A stretch of DNA of 64,000 bases from Monodelphis domestica (GCF_027887165.1 NC_077233.1:226448872-226512871), one strand, 5' to 3'; shown: positions 50,627 to 61,128, counted from the first letter of the stretch. The notes: generated by a model not told the origin, from the sequence alone. A program made the numbers and translations.

Positions 50627-51376
50627 TGTGAATTTTAAAACTACTCCACCCTACTCAGACCATACTTTAGAAGATTTGATTTAGCTATTTCCTGATTTGT
50701 AACAATGGAGATATTTGGTCTAACAGAATCAGGTCTTGGGAACTCTACATTGCTCCACCCTACTTAGTTTAACAAGGTCAGGAATGTCTGCACCCATACT
50801 CAAGGATTAAGTATCTGAGAAGATGGCCTTCAACTGACATGTGCAGAAACAGCTGACAGACCCCTGGGCTCTCTTAAGTCAAGCTAAGCTATTATTGGCA
50901 CAGATGAAACGCAGGAAAGTGCCGTAAAACTGTCTATATAAGATATGTCACTTCCTTTCTTCACTCTCTTTCCCCGGAGAGGCGACTCTGGCTGGTAGCG
51001 GGTAGTGTGCTAAGCATTCCAACATCTTGGCCTGGTGGAAGCTATTTGTCTGAATTTTGTTGGTGAGTTTGCCCTTGAGCTGATTCAGGTTCAGGCATCT
51101 TGGCTGAGCCCTCTTGGAGTTCATGCTGATTCCTTCCTCCTTTACTCTCCAAAAACCTTGCCTTCCTAGAGCCTCTGGTCTTCCTCCTGGCACAAGCCAG
51201 GCAAGAGAAATCCTACACCCTTTCCTTCTTCCTTCTTCTTAATTTCTTTCCACTGTATCAATCAAATCACCATAAATTTCCAGCTGACTTGGGTATTTTT
51301 TTTTTATATTTGGGATATCCATGGAGACCAAATAATTAATATAGTTTAGGTCACAACGGTGAAATTATCCTTTACA
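50627..51376 (+). mobile_element. ERV LTR (solo or remnant), plus orientation
   Basis: About 750 bp, starting TGTGAATTTT and ending TTTACA, with a TATA-like motif at about 50,934 in the expected place. Both ends are closely shared with the inverted LTR at 52,010-52,865, while the middle differs, so they are related subfamilies. No coding region is attached. Old fossil. Confidence 0.7.
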
Positions 51377-52009
51377 CAACATGGACCTACATCATTAGTT
51401 GGGGGTATCTCTAGGTGGCAAGTACAGATGGTTCAGTTTCCCACTCACACAGGACTAGATTAGAATAATGCTCAACTTCCTCACTCATTACCTTCCTTAG
51501 AATCTTCACAGAAAAAAGAAAAACTTGACCTAAAGATGCCCCAGGTTATTTAACATATCATTAGCATCCTATTAACATTACAATTTGTTACCCTAAGTGG
51601 GAAAACAGTGAATCATGGGTAAAGCCACACATACCAAAGTGGACCATGGGTAAATTGACTTCAGTTCCTTGGAAATACAGGGCAACAACTACCCAAACAA
51701 ATGACTCCTTCCTTAGTAACTAATGAAGATAAAAAAAAGCATTCCCAAGAGCCCCCACCCACTTTGCTTACCCCTTTTACTTTTTGCAGACCATCTTTAC
51801 CTTGACTTGCCACACCTCCTTACCTGCTTACCTTCCTTACTATACTAGATAGCTAACTGTCTGTAACCACTCAGTTACTCTATTTTCTTATAACAGATCT
51901 TGTTTCCTTGCAGTGGAGTCAATTTGACCACAATCAGCCTTGCCCATATCACGATGACCAATGAGTCATCTTGACAAAACTTTCTTAGTCTCTGTCTTGC
52001 ACATTGTAC
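51377..52009. other. Sequence between the two inverted ERV LTRs, unidentified
   Basis: 633 bp without recognisable coding sequence or repeat match that I can name. It may be residual ERV interior or another non-coding insertion. Confidence 0.4.
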
Positions 52010-52865
52010 TGTAAGGATAATTTTACGTTGTGATTTAAATCTAAATTAATTTGGTTGCCAGGGAAAATCCCAAATAATAAAATACCCAAGTCAGCTGGAA
52101 ATTATGGTGATTTAAATTAATATAAAGAGAAGGAATTAAGGAGAAGAGAGAGAGAAGACAGAGTTAATTTAAACTGCTTTGGCTCAGGCTGAGCCAGGCA
52201 GGAGTTAAAGGCCTTGGCCAAAGTGGCCTCCCTGAGCCCAAGGGAAAGGAAGTTAGTCTTACCCAAGTCACCAGGAGACTGTCTCAAGGAAGTTGTCTGA
52301 GGGAGCTCCTCCAGGCTGAGTTCCTCACCTGAACTCAACTGTATGTCTGAAATTCTGAATGTCCCAATCTGAACTTTTCATCCTCTTTTATAGACCTTTC
52401 ACTCTTGTGTCTCCTCCTCTAAATTTTCACATCTACCAATCACAGCAGATGCTTTTCTCCAGGACTGCCCATTCTTTAGCTCTCACCTTCTTTGGTTAGA
52501 TTATATCTTTTGACCTATTTCACACTTCTTTGTTAAGCTCACCTTTTGTGAGTTACTTGACCTTTTTGTGATTAATTTAACCTTTATAGGTACTTAACAT
52601 CTTTTTCTATTAGATCTAAAAATAGACTTAGTTTAAGTTCTAGCTTCACTATAAGGTGAGAACTAAGAACCTTCATTGTTCAATCAGGAGATTACAATTT
52701 TATATTCCCCTAAAGTAGGTCTAAGTAGGGTGGAGTAATGTAAAGTACTGCAAGACATTCCTGATTCTGTTAAAGAAAGTGTCTTCATTGTTACAATCAG
52801 GAAATAACTAAATCAAATCTTCTAAAGTACAGTCTGAGTAGGGTGGAGTAGTTTTAAAATTCACA
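52010..52865 (-). mobile_element. ERV LTR (solo or remnant), minus orientation
   Basis: About 856 bp. On the minus strand it starts TGTGAATTTT, has a TATA motif (tctataaaag, about 52,390) and ends near TTACA. It is the inverted relative of the LTR at 50,627 and shares 'cagctgacttgggtatt' and neighbouring sequence in opposite orientation. Beyond its 5' end the host RTE sequence resumes. Confidence 0.7.
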
Positions 52866-52903
52866 GTACTCAAAGACCAAATTTGCCTGTTATTCCAATA
52901 ATC

Positions 52904-53044
52904 ATTTTGGGGGGACAGGAGAGTGGCAAACTGGGTTAAGTGATTTGCCCAGGATCATACAACTAGTAGTTGTCTAAGGCTATATTTGAACTCAGGTCTT
53001 CTTGATGCTAGGCCCAATAGTCTATCTACTGTGTCACTTCACCT
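52904..53044 (-). mobile_element. CORE-SINE inserted in RTE-BovB
   Basis: A tRNA-like head ('gtgacacagtagatag') and core ('gatcctgggcaaatcactta') are read on the minus strand. It is flanked by 9-bp repeats with one mismatch (ccaataatc 52,895-52,903; ccaattatc 53,045-53,053). RTE sequence continues on both sides. Confidence 0.85.
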
Positions 53045-53099
53045 CCAATTATCTTTTGATTTCTTACTTTGCCATTCCAATCCCTTATAATGAATGTGG

Positions 53100-53100
<1 letters not shown>

Positions 53101-53157
<57 letters not shown>
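53101..53157. repeat. (CT)n microsatellite
   Basis: About 28 CT units inside the RTE-BovB endonuclease; on the minus strand it reads as Arg-Glu repeats. Confidence 0.97.
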
Positions 53158-53160
<3 letters not shown>

Positions 53161-53232
53161 TGTTATTTCTAGATGTAATAGATCTTCATAGAACTGATCA
53201 ACTTTGGCTTCAGCATAGATTTGTATCACTGT

Positions 53233-53824
53233 TGTTAACTTGAGAAAAACACAGAACTACTAAAGTAGTAAAAAAAAAACCCAAATCTTTAATTAGGAAA
53301 GGAATAGGTCCAATGATCATAGAACCCAGCATCAGAAACTATCAGGGCCTATATGCTGGGGCTCCAGGAAGGTATCCCTGGGAGAAGGCACCTCACAAGA
53401 TGATTTCTCAGAAGAATAATAGAATTTGGGGAACTTATATACCTTTTGGGGAACCAAGGGACAGGGAAGTATGATTGATTGACATTACCATGACTAAAAG
53501 GAAATGAGAGGTCCAAACTACACAGATAGCCTACAAACAGGCTTGAGAAAGAAACCCTAGCTAGAGGCTGGTGTATCAGGAACTGCCAGATTTACAACAG
53601 ATACTAAAAGGATGGTCCCTGCATAGGTATTGGTCTTCCTGGGAACTAATGGGAGAAACTTCTAAGACATTTGCTTACATCTGCTAGCCCCACCTAAACT
53701 GGGATTATCAAATACTTAAAGATCTATTGTTCAGTCTGAAACTGGTGAGTCCAAGACCTCCCTGGAGGCAAACGAATTCTCATAGGATGGGGCAAACTTG
53801 GGGTCTCCAGATTTCAAGTTGACA
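53233..53824 (-). mobile_element. Solo ERV LTR with 4-bp target duplication, inside RTE-BovB
   Basis: 592 bp. On the minus strand it starts TGTCAACTTG and ends AGTTAACA, with a TATA motif (gtatataag, about 53,440) and an ATTAAA signal near its 3' end. The flanks both read ctgt (53,229-53,232 and 53,825-53,828). The RTE frame continues across the two sides, which fixes the boundaries. A 4-bp duplication is usual for gammaretrovirus-like (class I) ERVs. No internal region remains. Confidence 0.85.
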
Positions 53825-53879
53825 CTGTTATGTTATACAGTTTGCCTTGGATGCAAACAGATATAATTCTGGCATTTTT

Positions 53880-55033
53880 TTAATGTATCATAGATATTTA
53901 ATGAATACTACAACAATATCAGTTTATTTTTTTTTTACTTTTTAAACATTATTTTATTTGGTCATTTCCAAACATTATTCATTGGAAACAAAGATCATTT
54001 TCTTTTCCTCCCCCCACCCCCCTCCCACCACTTCTCCCATAGCGGTGCACAATTCCACTGGCTTTCACATGTGTTCTTGGTTCGAACCCATTTCCATGTT
54101 GTTGGTATTTGCACTAGAGTGTTCATTTAGAGTCTCTCTTCAGTCATTTCCTCTCAGCCCCTGTAGTCAAGCAGTTGCTTTTCATCGGTGTTTTTACTTC
54201 CACAGTTTATCCTCTGCTTGTGGATAGTGTTTTTTAGATCCCTGCAGATTGTTCAGAGACATTGCATTGTCCCTAGTGGAGGAGTCCATTACGTTCAATT
54301 ATACCACAGTGTATCAGTCTCTGTGTACAATGTTTTCCTGGTTCTGCTCCTTTCGCTCTACATCACTTCCTGGAGGTTGTTCCAGTCTCCATGGAATTCC
54401 TCCACTTTATTATTCCTTTTAGCACAATAGTATTCCATCACCAACATATATCACAATTTGTTCAGCCATTCCCCAATTGAAAGGCATCCCCTCATTTTCC
54501 AATTTTTGGCCATCACAAAGAGCACAGCTATGAATATTCTTGTACAAGTCTTTTTCCTTATTATCTCTTTGGGGTACAAACCCAGCAGTGCTATGGCTGG
54601 ATCAAAGGGCAGACAGTCTTTTATCACCCTTTGGGCATAGTTACAAATTGCCCTCCAGAATGGTTGGATCAATTCACAACTCCACCAGCAATGAATTAAT
54701 GTCCCTACTTTGCCACATCCCCTCCAGCATTCATTACTTTCCATAGCTGTCATGTTAACCAATCTGCTAGGTGTGAGGTGATACCTCAGAGTTGTTTTGA
54801 TTTGCATCTCTCTCATTATAAGAGATGTAGAACATTTTTTCATGTGCTTATTAATAGTTTGGATTTCTTTGGCTGAGAACTGCCTGTTCATGTCCCTTGC
54901 CCATTTATCAATTGGAGAATGGCTTGATTTTTTGTACAATTGATTTAGCTCTTTGTAAATTTGAGTAATTAAACCTTTGTCAGAGGTTTTTATGAAGACT
55001 GCTTCCCAATTTGTTGCTTTCCTTCTGATTTTA
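53880..55033 (-). mobile_element. L1 LINE, 5'-truncated, inserted into RTE-BovB
   Basis: Minus-strand frame 54,451-55,053 encodes the L1 ORF2 C-terminus: [48 protein letters not shown] and DPAIALLGLYP, all typical of mammalian L1. The 3' UTR follows to a 10-base poly(A) (T run at 53,927-53,936 on plus), then 45 extra bases and a second A run. Both sides carry the 12-bp duplication tctggcattttt (53,868-53,879 and 55,034-55,045). Since the open frame crosses the 5' junction, its first residues are host RTE sequence. Only the last fifth or so of L1 was inserted. Confidence 0.92.
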
Positions 55034-55644
55034 TCTGGCATTTTTGAGATCATATCCCAGTATCTTTTTATTGACTATGAGAACTACTCCCTTTCTTCTT
55101 CTTTTGCCCATAATAGTATATGTAATTATCACCTGAATTAAATTCACCCATTCCTGTCCACCTTCATTCACTGATACCAACTGTTTAAACTTTCTATCTC
55201 CTGTTTGACCACATCCACCTTGCCTTGGTTCATAAATCATATAGCCTAGGTTCCTGTGAAATATTGATCTTTATTACATGAGATATTCCTTTCAGATATT
55301 CAGATATTCCAGCTGAGCTTCCTTTCACTTTGGTCAATACACTCCATTAGTTCTGGAATGACTTGTGGCTGTCCTCCACTCTTCACCAGTAGCATTTTGG
55401 AAACCTTATCACTGGAGGCATTCTGTTTCCTCTCTCATATCTTTTATTATTTTATACTGTTCATAGGGTTTTCTTGGCAAAAAACACTGGATTGTTTTGT
55501 CATTTCCTTCTCCAGTGGATCACCTTTTGTCAGAACTCTTGACTATGATTTGTCTGTCTGGGGCAATTGTACATGGCAGAGCTCATAGCATCATTGAGTT
55601 ATGCAGGCCCCTCCATCCTAATAAGGCAGTGATCCAGGAGAAGA

Positions 55645-57340
55645 TTTAGATTAATCCTACAAAATCTAGAATTGCCTGTGTTCCCAATTGTAGACAAACA
55701 TCTATGTATTAATTTGTTTCATTCCATTTCACCAATTGTAAAAGCATTTGGATATCAGTGGGGTTCAACCCTGAACAAAATTATTTATGGATTTTTCACC
55801 AAGTACATCATAATACTCTGGTTATAATAATTAGCTCATTTTAAAACTACAGAACAACATATTCCCTCTTCTCTCTACCCCATCCTCCATTTGCTTTTCT
55901 TCTCTTGGGCTTTAGGGAGTTTATTTTAGATGAAATATTTTAAATTCAAATATAGTTGTTCCCAGTTGGGAAAAATTCCCAGGCAGAAGTTGGGTTTCCT
56001 GTCTAACCTTGCATTATTTAGAAAAATGGAAGAGAAAGAAGGAAAGAAAGAGAGAGGGAGGGAATAAAGGAAAGAAGGAAGGAGGAAGGAAAGAAAGAAG
56101 AGGGAAGGAAAGAAAAAAGGAAAAGACATGTATATGTTATATATACTTCCATATTTACATATGTGAAGTGTATTGTTTATAGGAAATGTATGTGTCCATA
56201 TATAAGAAAGCATGTGTGTATGTAGACATATACATACATATACACATACGTACATAGGCAAGAGTATTGTACAGCTAAAAGGATTAAAGGATCATCAATG
56301 ACAGAATACATAAATAAATGAAAAGGTGTTTTTAAACACTACCTGCCAAGCAAAATACAAATGCAAAGTCAAAAGCCTGGAAGGTTTTTAACCTCATTGA
56401 ATTTATAGTCTAATGGTGATGGGGTAGGAGAAAGACAATACATAGAAGACCTCAGTGATTAGTATTTTAGTTTAGAAAATTCTAGGAATGGTCAGCTGAA
56501 ACCTAGGGAAGTATACTGACTTATCCTTTAACAAATGACAGAGTTGATTTAATTATGGTTTTAGAATTGGAAAATGGGGGTGGGCAAGGTGGGGAGATAA
56601 GTCATGGTAAAAGAGTTCCAACTAGATGGCAGAAACAAGAAGAAAAGTGCAGCATCCCAGAGCCCTCCTGAATATGGAAGCAGTTATCATAGTCAGGACA
56701 GTGGGGACCCTAGGTTAGAACAAAAGATATATACTCATAAATTATACTTGCTGGATAATACAAAATCCACAAAGGATTTTGTCTTTTAAGTGTTTTAATA
56801 ATTTATTTTGTTGTGGGAGAAATAAATATCTGTCAAAAACTGATATCCACTATTTTGTACATTGATGCTACTTTGTCTTTTCTAGAAAAAGTCCTATTAG
56901 TCTCTTTTAGGGGAGGTAGAAGTCATGAACCGTGTCTAAGGTTTAAAATATTTTTTTCCATAGACCTCTGGGGTGGTGGTGCTAAGGCAAAAGAGTCAGA
57001 GATTTCAAAGAAAAAAACAACCCAGAACCTGATGTCAAACCTTTGAGATCATGCTTTTCCAGGACTGAATCTGATTCTGGAAGGTGAATTCCCTTGAACC
57101 TTAGGTTTTAAGATAAATGTTTCAAAAGAGGTTCAGCAAAACTATCAAATTCTACTGTCATGTCAGCATATCTTCAATAAAGAGATACATTTTCTCAATT
57201 CTTCTCCTAAGCTAACCTTTAAATGACATATCATTTAATTTCTTTTTGTTGTTCATTCTGTTTACATTGTTGTAGCCACTATTTACAGATTTCTTGGTTC
57301 TCCTTACTTCACTCTGATTGGTTCATTTAGGTCTTCCAAA
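55645..57340. other. Intergenic, nothing recognised apart from purine tract
   Basis: Unassigned sequence between the RTE remnant and a MIR; short frames only. Confidence 0.5.
56028..56128. repeat. GGAA/GAAA purine tract
   Basis: Purine-only strand of irregular GGAA and GAAA units. Confidence 0.9.
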
Positions 57341-57344
57341 TGGC

Positions 57345-57552
57345 AGCTAGGTGGTGCAAGTGAGCACTGAGCCTGAAGTGGGAAGAACCAAGATCACTGG
57401 CCTTAGAGATTATTAGCAAATCACTTAATTGCTATTTGCTTCATTTTCCTTAGCTGTAAAATGGGGATAATAATAGTATAGTTGTGAGGATCAAATGAGA
57501 GTAACTGTAAAGTGCTTAACACATATAGGTGCTTAATAACTGCTTGTTTCTT
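57345..57552 (+). mobile_element. MIR SINE
   Basis: 'ggcagctaggtggtgcaagt' head and 'aactgtaaagtgcttaacac' 3' end. Confidence 0.75.
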
Positions 57553-57609
57553 TCCATGTTTCTCTGAATTCTTTATAGTTTGATACATTTTAGAAGGCTT
57601 TTCAAAAAA

Positions 57610-57790
57610 GATTCAAGAGGCAGGTAAGTAGAACAGTGGATGGAGCTCTAAATCTAGGGAGGTTCTGGTTTTGAATGTGGCCTCAGACACTTTAGCTGGG
57701 CAAGAACCTAACTGCCTAGCTCTTTCTGCTCTTCTGCTTTAGAAATGGCACTTAGAATCAGTTTCTAAGACAGAAGGTAAATGTTTAAAT
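57610..57790 (+). mobile_element. CORE-SINE, degraded
   Basis: 'agtagaacagtggatggagc' head and 'ctaagacagaaggtaaatg' tail with losses between. Confidence 0.75.
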
Positions 57791-58244
57791 AATAAGAGGA
57801 TTCTGACTCATTCCACCACTATCACCCCAATACGATCTTAACCAGAAAACCAAAACACTCCATTGGCCTAACAAGTTAAGGCTAACTTGGGTTTTGTTTT
57901 GTAACTATGTGGCTTCTGAATTACATGCATACGTACATAAAGCAGTGTAGAGTCCTGAGGCAGACTTTATTATAAAGTGATTGGTCTAGACCAGGGTTCT
58001 ACATCCTTTTTTGTTTTTTAATGTCATGGACCTTTTGGCAGTCCATTGTAAAGACCCCTTCTCAGAATGATCTAAAATTCATCAAATACATAGGATTATA
58101 AGGAAATAAAATTATAATGAAATGTAGTTAGGAAGGCATCAATCAAATTAATTTGGCAGCAGTCATGGGCCTTTTTGGCAATCTAGTATAGTATATGGAC
58201 CCTTTTTTGATAGTCTTTAAATGTCTAAAATAATAATAATAACA

Positions 58245-58620
58245 ATAATATCTAACACCTATAGCACTTACTATGTGCCAGAAATTGTGCTATTTACTAT
58301 TATCATTTGATCCTTACAACAATCAATTTTCTTTTTTTTTGTATTTTTTTCAGCAATGCATTGTTCCCCCCACCTCTCCAATTACATGTAAAAATTTTTA
58401 GTATTCACTTTCTAATATTTTGAGTTCCAAATTTTCTCCCTCCTTTCTTCTCATCCCTCTCCCTGAGATAGTAAGCAATTTGAGATTGGTTATATAAGTG
58501 CTATCATATAAAACACATTTCCATATTCATCACAAACCACCTATTTTATAGACAAACAAACTGAGGCAAACAGAGGTTGACTGACCCTGGGGTCATACTT
58601 GAACTAAGGTATTTGGTTCT
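58245..58620 (-). mobile_element. MIR SINE split by L1 fragment
   Basis: 'acttactatgtgccagaaat' left part and 'acaaactgaggcaaacagag' right part around 58,325-58,500. Confidence 0.65.
58325..58500 (-). mobile_element. L1 3' UTR fragment inside a MIR
   Basis: Minus-strand L1 3' UTR ('ttgagttccaaattttctcc', 'gagatagtaagcaatttgag'); MIR sequence continues on both sides. Confidence 0.65.
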
Positions 58621-58724
58621 GTTTTGGGATTATAAAGAAAATCAACTATATTGAAATATAGACAGGAAGACTTCAATCATTTGCTCTTGTAGCAGGTCTA
58701 ATAACTACAGTAATTTCTAAATAT

Positions 58725-58880
58725 GCATGATCCATTTTTTATCTTAATTTTTAATTTTTTACCATGGTTACATGATTCTTGTCTCTCTCCTCTCTTCTCT
58801 CCCCCCTCCAGAGTTGATAGGTAATTTCACTGGGTTACACATATATTATCTCTCAAATCCTATTTCCATATTATTCATTT
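58725..58880 (-). mobile_element. L1 3' UTR fragment
   Basis: 'catgattcttgtctctctcc' and 'cagagttgataggtaatttc', the antisense of a common L1 3' UTR; a related piece is at 61,670-61,750. Confidence 0.6.
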
Positions 58881-58914
58881 CTTCTGATAGAGTAGTCTTT
58901 TAAAATTGAAACTC

Positions 58915-59113
58915 AGGAGGCAGCTTGGTAGTTCAGTGGATTGAAAGCCAGGCCTAGAGACTGGAGGTCCTAGGTTCAAATCTGACCTCAGAAATTTCCC
59001 AGCTGTGTGACCCTGGGTAAGTCACTTGTCCCCCATTACCTAGCCCATACCACTCTTCTGCCTTGGAACCAATACATAGTATTGATTCCAAGATGGAAGG
59101 TAAGGGTTTAAAA
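58915..59113 (+). mobile_element. CORE-SINE (well preserved)
   Basis: Full copy 'ggaggcagcttggtagttca' to 'gatggaaggtaagggttta'. Confidence 0.9.
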
Positions 59114-59189
59114 AAACATTGAAGCCCCAAATCATATATCCCTATAAACAAGTGATATCATATGATTTTCTTCTGCGTTTCACCTCCCA

Positions 59190-59500
59190 CAGTTCTTTTC
59201 CTCAATGTGAACAGCATTCTTTCTCATAAGTCCCTCAGAATAATTCTAGATTATTGCATTGCTATTAGTAGCAAAGTCAATCACCTTTGATCATCCTACA
59301 ATGTTTCAGTTACCATATTTAATGTTCTCCTGGTTCTGCTCATTTCACTCCACATCAGTTCATGGAGGTCTTTCCAGTTCATATAGAAATCAATCAATTC
59401 ATAATTCCTTATAGCTCAATAGTATTCCATCACCAGCACATACCTCAGTCTGTTCAGCCGTTCCCCAATTGAGGGACACCCCCTCAGTTTTTCGCCAAGC
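59190..59500 (-). mobile_element. L1 ORF2 end / 3' UTR fragment
   Basis: 'ctcaatagtattccatcacc' and 'gttcagccgttccccaattg' are shared with the L1 at 54.4 kb. Confidence 0.75.
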
Positions 59501-59779
59501 ATGGTTCATATTTTGCAATACCTGTAACGACTGTGATTTAAAATATATGTGGTTTTTAAGGGTGGCAAAGTCAAAAGTATTGCTAACACAACTGTGACTT
59601 GTTGCCTACATTCCTAACTGAAGGAAATGCTACGTCTCGGCTAGAGGTTATTGAAAATTAAGATGATGTCATTTTCCCCCATCCAAGTTCAGAGAGTCTA
59701 CGGAGCTCCGGTTCAGAACCTTGGAATTAGACCACCTCGAAGGTCCTTCCCAACTTTAAATCTGTTATAGGATGACTTG

Positions 59780-60107
59780 CAGTTCCCGGCGTTTCCAGGC
59801 TTTGGAAGACTTTGCTCCTCCCTCTTCCCCCTACCCCCAATTAGAAATGACTGGTGGAGGAGGGGAGCCTCCCACCAAAGTAGGACAAGTGTGTGGAGAG
59901 CTGAAAGCAACGTCGCGGCTCCAGCTGGGCTCTAGGTGGCAGCAAGAGCTCCATCGGGCTAGGCTGCACGCCCATCATCCCGGAGCAAGGGACAGGCACT
60001 GAACCAAAAGGAAGGTGATGAAACCTAGGACTCGGAGCTGAAGGGGCAGCCCCAGCAGCAGGTTTGCCTCCTCTGGTTTCGCCGTCGCTCGGAGCACGGA
60101 CTTGCAA
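59780..60107 (+). promoter_or_regulatory. TMEM130: Probable TMEM130 promoter / 5' UTR
   Basis: GC content rises sharply here relative to flanks and several CpGs appear (59,912-59,995 and 60,080-60,097). No TATA box is evident. The transcription start cannot be placed. Confidence 0.4.
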
Positions 60108-60192
60108 ATGGCTCTGGCGGTGCTCGTCCCCTGGAGCCGTATCCTCGTGGTTGCTAGCTTCCTCCTTGTGTCCCAAGGCAGGTCATCAGCAG
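60108..60192 (+). CDS. TMEM130: TMEM130 exon 1 (coding part)
   Basis: An 85-bp coding piece reads MALAVLVPWSRILVVASFLL then VSQGRSSAG, ending at a strong donor (CAG then GTAAGC at 60,193). The peptide is a classic signal sequence: short start, Arg, long hydrophobic core, small residues before cleavage. TMEM130 is a single-pass type I membrane glycoprotein with a PKD-like luminal domain. In mammals it lies head-to-head with TRRAP, and its exon 1 encodes a similar signal peptide ending AAG. Assignment rests on this position, direction, the shared MA-x-AV start and the same splice phase; the body of the protein is outside the window, since no LYELN-type exon 2 is found to 64,000. Another secreted or membrane protein is possible but less likely. 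The 5' UTR extends into the moderately GC-rich stretch from about 59,780. Confidence 0.75.
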
Positions 60193-60974
60193 GTAAGCTT
60201 GCTTACGACCTCCGCGCACTCCGCCGAGTTGTGCTGGTTAAAATACAGCTCATTCTTGCGGGTTGCTGGGCAGGAAATGCTATTGGCATTTACACGCTCA
60301 TGGTCTCCCTCGTGACACTGAGCTTTTTTTTCTTCACCTTCTTAGAGTATGACTGGGAGGTCACGTCATTATTATGGTTATTTCTGCGCGTTTGCCCAAA
60401 CCTTTTCTTCTCTGGAGTCCAGAATTGACTTCATTCCATCTCCGCATTCTCTCTCTCTTTCCGTCTATTTTCTCCCTTCTTCTCTCTCCATCCTCCTCTT
60501 CCTTCTCTTCTTCTTTTTTTTAATAGCTAGATATCCTTTGAAGAATATGGGGTGCGGGGAGGGGAGGATTCCCTAGGACTTGGCCAGCCAGGGAACGGAG
60601 GCCAGGAGACTGAGCAAACATTCTAGAAGTCTACACAGGCTACTGGAAGGGTGGTTGTAGCCCTACTCAGTCTAGAAGGAAGCAATGGTAATTCTTTTTT
60701 TGGGTTAGTCTCCACCTCACATTGCCCACCAAGCCTACTTGGGGATTTGGAGAAGTCACAGCCATTGCGCCCTGGGCCCTTTGTGAGATTACACCAGGAG
60801 TTAAAATTCTTGCAGCCTTCCTCCCCTCCCCCCTTCTTTTGTTACTGTTTGGGGGATTCATGGCAAAGAACAAATCCTCTGTGGGTGGGCAGGGTGGTCT
60901 AGTTCATAGATTGCTAAATATCTTGTGCTTGGTTTGGAACAGGCAATCTCTGGCCACCATGCCTATTCCTGAAG
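60193..60974. other. TMEM130: Start of presumed TMEM130 intron 1
   Basis: Open frames continue past the donor by chance but lose hydrophobic signal-peptide logic. No second exon or named repeat found. Confidence 0.5.
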
Positions 60975-61128
60975 GCTCCAATGTTCTTCCTCTCACTTCT
61001 CTACCTCTACCTCTACCTCTCTTTCTCTTCTCTCTTCTTCCCTCTCCTCTCTTCTCCTCTCTCCTCTGTCTTTCTGTCTCTCTGTCTCTCTCTGTCTCTG
61101 TCTCTCTGTCTCTCTCTCTCTTCCCTTT
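60975..61128. repeat. TC-rich tract
   Basis: Irregular TCTC, CTCTGT and TACC units; gives spurious Ser/Leu-rich frames. Confidence 0.9.

Larger units (their letters stand above)
48060..55640 (-). mobile_element. RTE-BovB type LINE, broken and nested with later insertions
   Basis: Minus-strand translation gives pieces of a BovB-type polyprotein in the right order from right to left. They are endonuclease N-terminus (about 55,034-55,260, GVVLIVNKK and LGYDLKNAR), endonuclease middle (53,045-53,232 and 53,825-53,879, VIQIYAEAKVDQFYEDL and DWNGKV), end of endonuclease (50,060-50,262, RKLYTWTTPDGQY), linker (49,690-49,870, RYTHLNAELQRITRRD), RT (48,824-49,040, GHGTTDWFNIGEGVHGSCIL), post-palm (48,620-48,810, HMDDSTLMTESEEELRSLL) and C-terminus (48,119-48,370). 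The RT catalytic YADD has become HMDD. Many stops and frame changes show it is long dead. It is interrupted by a block with two ERV LTRs, a SINE, a microsatellite, a solo LTR and an L1. The outer ends are approximate. Confidence 0.85.

Noticed and set aside
50627-52865. A single DNA transposon with long terminal inverted repeats
   Set aside because: Each arm has its own TATA motif and LTR-like TG...CA ends, and the middles of the arms differ; two LTRs fit better.
54451-55053. 200-codon minus-strand frame as a host gene
   Set aside because: It is the L1 ORF2 C-terminus (CWRGCGKVGTLIHCWW), bounded by target repeats.
60193-60428. Open frame continuing past the TMEM130 donor as one long protein
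   Set aside because: A strong GTAAGC donor and synteny favour splicing; the downstream residues have no resemblance to TMEM130.
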